Assembly (NCBI GenBank): GCA_026874595.1
Contig: CM049321.1
Coordinates: 47,549,797-47,613,796 of the forward strand
Source: Sipunculus nudus
Lineage: Eukaryota; Annelida; Sipuncula; Golfingiida; Sipunculidae
Reading direction: 5' to 3'
DNA: 64,000 nucleotides
This document shows positions 58,346 through 64,000 of this stretch, piece by piece. The notes under the pieces are model-generated. The model searched no databases and was not told where the DNA came from. It saw nothing but the letters and a program-made list of their open reading frames with translations. The position numbers and the translations under genes were made by a program. Within the stretch, counting starts at the first letter, position 1. Every line of letters starts with the position of its first letter.

Positions 58346-58668
58346 GTTCTGGCATGTATTTCCTTGATTTTTGCTATATATTTTGATCTTATATTTGCCC
58401 TTTGTGAAGTTCCTTATGAGACTGTCAGGTTTCAAGCAAGCTGTTGGAATAGTTCCTGATAGCTTAACAATCATGCATTTTCCTCAGACCATCAATTCAC
58501 TGTGTTTTAACCAAACATAGGTGATATATATTTCTGTTGTCATAAAAAAATTTTCAACAAATTGGCAAATTGGTTCTTCAAAATTTGACTGGAAGTTGTG
58601 AATCTCAGTCCATGATGTCACAGGTCATGCATGGCAGCTGAGCATCATGACCCATGGGTCACTTGTTT

Positions 58669-58800
58669 CATTAAAAAACCCATTGTTACACTTCAAGACT
58701 GCCTAATATCAAAACCACTGATCTAACTTTAATCATATATAATATACATATTTTTCTATACATTCTCTATGCACATGCCAGAAATGATGTCAGTATTGCG
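58669..58800 (+). repeat. Family A copy A2, right part after the nested insertion
   Basis: CTTCAAGACTGCCTAATATCAAAACCAC and CACATGCCAGAAATGATGTC match 54228-54320 in A2 and the equivalent parts of A1 and A3. This is the continuation of the unit interrupted at 54877. Confidence 0.75.
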
Positions 58801-59280
58801 TAATTGTTTTATATAAACTGCATAAACTGGGGCAGCCAGGCAGCTTATGGCCATTCACAGTTGATCCAGGTGTCAAACCCAACTCATCTAATAGTTTTAA
58901 CCAACAACATAACAATAAACAATAAATTAATAAATTTTTATTGTTTTTTAATAACAAATTTAGAAAAATAGAAAAGGAATTTGTTAGTTGATAATAACAG
59001 GATATTAACTTGCAGTTACTGAGGATATAAGAATCTTGTATCGATGGATAGAATGTCACGTATTCCAAATATCACCATGCAGTCACCTATGGTATTTTTC
59101 AGTTCAATTTTAATGATTAAAAAGTAAATCATATTATTCATTAATAATCATGAGGGATCATATGAAGGAAATTAATGATAGACAAAGATGCAATTGATAA
59201 TATTAATCTAGATTCCTACTGTGTCTAGTGTGTACATTGATGTGAAATTAGTCCAAAATGAATATAATACATTTATTTTT
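58801..59280. other. AT-rich DNA, nothing recognised
   Basis: A 92-codon minus-strand frame (58790-59068) overlaps family A sequence and has no support as a gene. Confidence 0.4.
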
Positions 59281-61110
59281 AGCTCAGCTGACTTTCAGTC
59301 ATGCTGGGCTATAGCGATGGGTCTTTGTCCGTCGTCCTTCCGTCTGTCCGTCCGGCCGGCCGTCCGGCTGTTAGCAGGGCACAAATCATAAACCGTAGGG
59401 GCTAGGGCCATGAACCCTATGCAGTCTTAGAGGTTATAAAAAGATCTCCTTGCAAACCTGAAATTAGGTCACTGCGACCTATATTCTCGATGTTATGGGG
59501 TGTGTTTGCACCCCCAGAAATAACTCTTTTAGACAAAATTTTCATCCCAAACCTTCCATCTTTCTCATTCAGCTCACCTACCAACAGGGGAAGAACCATA
59601 ATTTTTTTTAGGTCAAAAGGTCAAAGGTCAAGGTCACAGGAGCCTCTTCTTTGAAAAGCCTGTGGATGCATTTTAAGCCAACCCTTTCATCCCAATTCTT
59701 TGATCTTTCACATATAGCTCACCTACTAAGTTGGAGAAGAATCCTATAGATTTTGAGGTCACAAGGTCAAAGGTCAGGGTCACAGGATCCACTTCTTTGA
59801 AAAGGTTGTGGACACATTTCAAGCTAGACTTTTCATTCCAAACCTTTCAGCACTGATATGGCTTCTCTGCCAACAGGGGAAAAGACCTGTTGATTTTGAG
59901 GTCAAATGTCAAGTTCACAGCACCCACTTCTTGCATGGAGTAATTTTCAGGCAATCTTTTCAATCTGTACCTTCCATCTGTCATATATGGCTTACCTACC
60001 AATAAGGGAAGAAGCCTATTGATGTTGAGGTCAAAAAGTCAAAGGTCAAGGTCACAATATTTAATTGTTCTAAATGCTTGTTAGCATATTTCAAGTGTAA
60101 CTGTTCAACCCAAACCTTCAGTCTTTCACATATGCCACATCTATGCATCACTCAGTTTGACTCAAACTTCATATTTATGGGTCTTTTTGCTTGAATAAAT
60201 AACTTATTGATTTTGGGGTCAGCTGGTCAGCAGGTTAAAGGTTGCAGGTCAAAGTTATTCACCCATTGGTTGCCAAGTAATTACACCAGATTTAAGTAGT
60301 TAGTAGTTACCCATCGTTTAGAAAGAATCCAGTTGATATGTGGGCAAAAGGCCAAGGTCATAGGTCAGGGATGTCCACAATTACTTATTTTATAGACCAT
60401 CTCTATTTTTCTTGTATATATAACCATCCCACTCCAGCTGGTACATCTCCCTGTGTGGCTGTAATTGTGAGTGACACTGGTGACATATGACTCCCTTTTG
60501 TATCAGCCTATTAAGTGATAAGGCTCATTGATAAGTACCTCGTTACACCATGACAAAAACACTGTTGTCGGAATGCTTCAGCCAGGCATTAAGACTATGA
60601 GAGTATAGTATTAAGGTTTAGCTACTGATTTATAAGATGATGGGAACATTTTGCAGTTTATTTTATGGAATCCTAGCAATAAACTGAATATTTTAATATA
60701 TATCACCACATATAAAAGCAAGTGTTTGTTCTCATAATATGTGGATGTGTACTTTGATTTAGGATGGCTTTTTGTTTTATTTCAAGACTCTTAGTCATGC
60801 TTTCTGCATTTCTTTTCTTTCAGGTTTGGCAGTTTACCTACCCTGCTGATCCCATTGAAAAGCAGTGATAATAAAAAATATTGGACTTACACTTTTTACA
60901 TTTACATATCTATAAATCTAATATGAGGGCCTGAAAATGCCTTTTGAATTGTTTTGGACATTCATTACTGTAACATCCTTTGGAGAATTTGCTACACGTT
61001 TGGTCTCTTATTGGAGGATGTGTGATATCAAATGTCAGACTTGTCAGAAATCCATTATGTCTGCCAGTTAGCCACCTTAGAAATCCTTTTGTCAGTGCTG
61101 TTTCAGTGAT
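59281..61110 (+). repeat. Dispersed repeat family B, copy B2
   Basis: Near-identical to 54881-56755 over about 1.8 kb, including an identical 65-codon frame (59808-60005, same as 55407-55604). It lacks the family C part; a short B element follows at 61115. Confidence 0.9.
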
Positions 61111-61114
61111 ATTT

Positions 61115-61622
61115 AGTTCAGCTGACTTTTAGTCATGCTGTGCTATAGCGATGGGTCTTTGTCTGTCGTCCTTCTGTCTGTCCGTCTGGCCAGCAGTCCG
61201 GCCATTAGCAGGGCACAAATTGTAACTGTAAGGGCTAGATACATGAACCCTATGCAGTCTTAGAGGTTCTAAAAAGATCTCCTTGCAGATCTGAAATAAG
61301 GTCACTGTGACTTATATTCTCTGAGTTACGGGGTGTGTTTGCACCTCCCAGAATTAATTCTTATAGCCAAAATAATCATCCCAAACCTTACATGTCAATA
61401 GAGGAACAAACCTTTTGATATTTAGGTCATAGGGTCAAATGTCAATGTCACAGGACCAGCTTCTTGAAAAAAGTTGTGGATGCATTTCAAGTCAGACTTT
61501 TCATCCCAAACCTTCCATCTTCCATGCAAGTATGATCAGATACCATAAGGTATACCATCAGGCTTTAAATACAGGTCATGCTTGTCAGCTGAGCGTCATG
61601 ACCCATGGGTCACTTGTTTTTT
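61115..61622 (+). repeat. Dispersed repeat family B, short copy B3, about 510 bp
   Basis: It has both family ends in one short unit: AGTTCAGCTGACTTTTAGTCATGC at the left, and CAGCTGAGCGTCATGACCCATGGGTCACTTGTTTTTT at the right. One weak AGGTCA cluster lies near 61424. Confidence 0.85.
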
Positions 61623-62240
61623 AATATAAATAAAAACCATAAAACCAGGTACTTATGATCATTATTTAAATGTGTGAATTTTGTATATTCTGGATTCTCA
61701 ACATCATTGTTTGGTGAAAACTGAATAAATACCAGACATGGTGCAAATACTGTGCAATTGTATTTAAATACGAATATGAATATGTACTCCATTATAAAAT
61801 TTCTTTCATAAGAATGGGAATTCAGGTAAAATGAAAGTATATGAATACCAGTGCAAATACTTTCGAAATGTATTCATGAATGCATTCATGAATATATTCT
61901 TTAATATTATTTTAATAATCATTTCAGTTATATTTAATTTTAAAAAATCATACAATTCTCATTATTTTTAATATAAATTATATTTGGGACAATATTTGTA
62001 ATATTTTTTAAAAAATAATTAAACTCTTATATTATATGTTCTGCTTATAAGTTATATGGCCAAGTCAAAATCTGTGTGACAGACTCCATTTGTTAATAAA
62101 ATAAATGAAATTAATCCTCTTCCCCGTCTCCAAAGGTACTATCAAAATCATACATAAGCTAAACAACAACAACTCATAATACAGCTTATTTTTATTACCA
62201 CATAAAACCAGCATGTGCCTCATTTCTAAATCTTATTTTT
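61623..62240. other. AT-rich DNA, nothing recognised
   Basis: Short direct repeats of TATTCATGAATGCATTCATGAA type occur near 61870. Confidence 0.4.
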
Positions 62241-62990
62241 AGCTCAGCTGACTATAAGTCATCTGAGCTATAGTCGTGGTCCATTGTCCGTCGTCCGTCC
62301 GTCTGTCCGTCTGTCCGTCCGTCCGTCCGTCCGTCCGTCCGTCCGTAGATGTGGCACGTTTTGAAACCGTAAGACCTAGGAATCCAAAATTCAGCATAAT
62401 GTTAGATGTCCCCAAGATCTCCTACTAAGCCGAAAACTGGGTCTTTGCGACTTCGTTCCTTTGAGAAATTAAGGAAAAACCTCAATTTTTTATTAAAATC
62501 CTATTTTCACACTTCAGGACTGCCTAATATCAAAACCACTCATCTGTTTTTCCTCATATTTACCATAAATATTCCTCTATATAGTTCCTATGTACATGCC
62601 AGAAATTAAGTCTGTAAAGTATAAAATCTTTCAGTTATGGGCCCAAACATAATGAACTTTGTAAAAAATCAGGAAAAATAATAACTCCCTTAACATGAAA
62701 AATTTTGAAACTAGAGTCTATTTTCTCAAGTATATAACTATGTTTAATTAAGATTCAATTGTTTACCCAAAATTAGATCTGAATTTTGTAAATTTTTTAA
62801 GTTATTAGCATAAAAAAAAAATCAGTATCGTTTTTTCCCTGTAAGCACCATTGATTTAATTTTCACAGCATGTAAACATAAATATTTAGTTTGTCTAAAT
62901 CTGAAATTTGAAAATAAAAGCTTGAAAATTAAGCTAGTTATTGATTTTTTTTTTCTGTAGTCACTTGCTTTGATTACAGATGCAGGGTCC
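62241..62990 (+). repeat. Dispersed repeat family A, copy A3
   Basis: It starts with AGCTCAGCTGACTATAAGTC and the ATCTGAGCT hairpin partner. A long (GTCC)n tract lies at 62285-62346. The GATGTGGCACGTTTTGAAACC and ATGTCCCCAAGATCTCC blocks follow. The right end is not clear; no palindromic end was seen before 64000. Confidence 0.8.
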
Positions 62991-63094
62991 CACTCCAGGT
63001 CACTGGAAGTCAGCTATGCCAGGGTTTCTGATTTGTTACAGTTACTGGGGGAGATCCCCTGCTGTGACAGGTGTACAGTTATTCTCATATCATC

Positions 63095-63095
<1 letters not shown>

Positions 63096-63125
<30 letters not shown>
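63096..63125. repeat. Poly-C tract of 30 bases
   Basis: Uninterrupted C run. Poly-Pro and poly-Gly frames across it are artefacts. Confidence 0.98.
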
Positions 63126-63126
<1 letters not shown>

Positions 63127-64000
63127 CAAACCCCAACCCACCAAGTGTTATGCAGTAAATGTTATTGTTTTCACTGTATCTCCTTAATTGTAATGCTGTT
63201 TCCACTCCGATATGCAAAAACTTTCAAATAATTCAAGGTGTTATCCAGAAGATGCAATGTTGTGTAATGTAGCATTTTTAAAGAAATCAATTTTCTTTTA
63301 AATGATTTTAACAAATATAAATGAACCCATCAGTATGCTTAAATTAATATAAAATATGAAGCACATTATGGATAAATAAAGACACAATTAAAAATTGTAA
63401 AATCTTAATTAAGTATTATTTTTAGATATTTATTGTTTTGCAGATTTAAAAGATATATTTTTGTGGTAAAAAATAAATAAACATTTGTATGCATGATGTG
63501 GTGTTATCTGACAAGATTGAGATTAATGAAGATGCAATTGAGAATTATGAATCAACTTTTATATTCATATATATATGTTAAATTGGAAATGTATAGAAAT
63601 ATAAACTTAAATTAGAAAATAATTGATGTGATAAAAAAATCAGGATTTAATACAAACATTTTTTCATTATTTTCATGCCTCATCAGAATTTGAGATCAGG
63701 CTTTGTTTGCCCTGTTTTATGTTGTTAATTAGATATATTTCAACTGTATACATTTCATAAAAAAAATACATATATATTTAATAATATATATTATACAAAA
63801 AAATAGATGCAATTGAATAAATGTGTAAACTACTGAAATGTCAACAGTTAATCGAAAAACCAACTAATGATCATGGTAATAGTAAAGATCATTTGTTCAC
63901 AAACTGCTCACATGCTTTAGTTTCAACATTAGGAAACACATGGTTAGGTCACAAAATATTTTTTGCAACAATTTCTTGCTCATCAATATAAACCAATCAT
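63126..64000. other. AT-rich DNA, nothing recognised
   Basis: No exon, RNA gene or repeat match was supported. Confidence 0.4.

Larger units (their letters stand above)
54878..58668 (+). repeat. Dispersed repeat family B, copy B1, about 3.8 kb, nested in A2
   Basis: It starts TTTAGCTCAGCTGACTTTCAGTCATGCTGGGCT (a hairpin), then GTCC-rich sequence, then four tandem units of about 130-145 bases each carrying clustered AGGTCA. It ends CAGCTGAGCATCATGACCCATGGGTCACTTGTTT. TTCATT occurs at 54872-54877 and again at 58667-58672, a candidate target-site duplication. A family C segment (57225-58345) lies inside. No protein is encoded. Confidence 0.75.

Noticed and set aside
55407-60005. Identical 65-codon frames at 55407 and 59808 as a gene pair
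   Set aside because: They are part of a near-identical repeat, and the translation has no domain. Identity follows from recent duplication.
62285-62346. CRISPR-like or minisatellite array
   Set aside because: The unit is a 4-base GTCC simple repeat with no spacers.
62970-63231. Poly-proline and poly-glycine frames
   Set aside because: They are produced by the 30-base poly-C tract.

Overview
The window looks like nuclear DNA of an invertebrate, most likely a lophotrochozoan and probably a bivalve mollusc. It is AT-rich, its genes are split by GT-AG introns, it is full of (AT)n microsatellites, and it carries a CR1/Jockey-like LINE, a BEL/Pao LTR retrotransposon, tRNA-derived SINE fragments and several families of inverted-repeat elements. 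The taxon is inferred from gene and repeat style; nothing in the window proves it. There are no bacterial genes, CRISPR arrays or rRNA genes.

Layout. 1-5.1 kb: microsatellite-rich intergenic DNA with SINE pieces. 5.15-8.19 kb (minus): a 5'-truncated, decayed LINE. 10.78-15.29 kb (plus): a complete five-exon inhibitor-of-apoptosis gene (BIR-BIR-UBA-RING, 447 codons) with all splice phases compatible; a possible 5' non-coding exon ends at 8759. 16.85-20.41 kb (minus): four exons encoding two CUB domains, convergent with the IAP gene; a signal-peptide exon at 29.22-29.35 kb is phase-compatible and may be its first exon. A second, broken set of the same four CUB exons lies upstream at 30.5-33.5 kb, in the same order and orientation. 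The 20-29 kb interval also holds a roughly 1.06-kb fold-back element, a dispersed mosaic repeat and one or two orphan exon candidates. A long perfect palindrome sits at 34.17-34.27 kb. 37.90-38.82 kb (plus): a six-finger C2H2 zinc-finger gene, cut short by a 46-bp tandem duplication and followed by decayed fingers. 41.4-47.4 kb (minus): a decayed BEL/Pao element with gag, protease, RT, RNase H, integrase and LTR remnants. 48.4-63 kb: nested dispersed repeats. Families A and B begin with the same kind of terminal hairpin and a GTCC-rich tract, B carries clustered AGGTCA motifs, and C carries arrays of the GGTGGCGCCACC palindrome.

The host genes fit innate-immune and cell-death functions (IAP, secreted CUB protein) and transcription control (zinc finger), but they are neighbours rather than an operon or pathway. 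The strongest unusual signals are the duplicated and decayed CUB array, the fold-back element, the 44-bp palindrome with duplicated loop, the nested A/B/C repeats, and the zinc-finger truncation. I found no convincing entirely new biological system.
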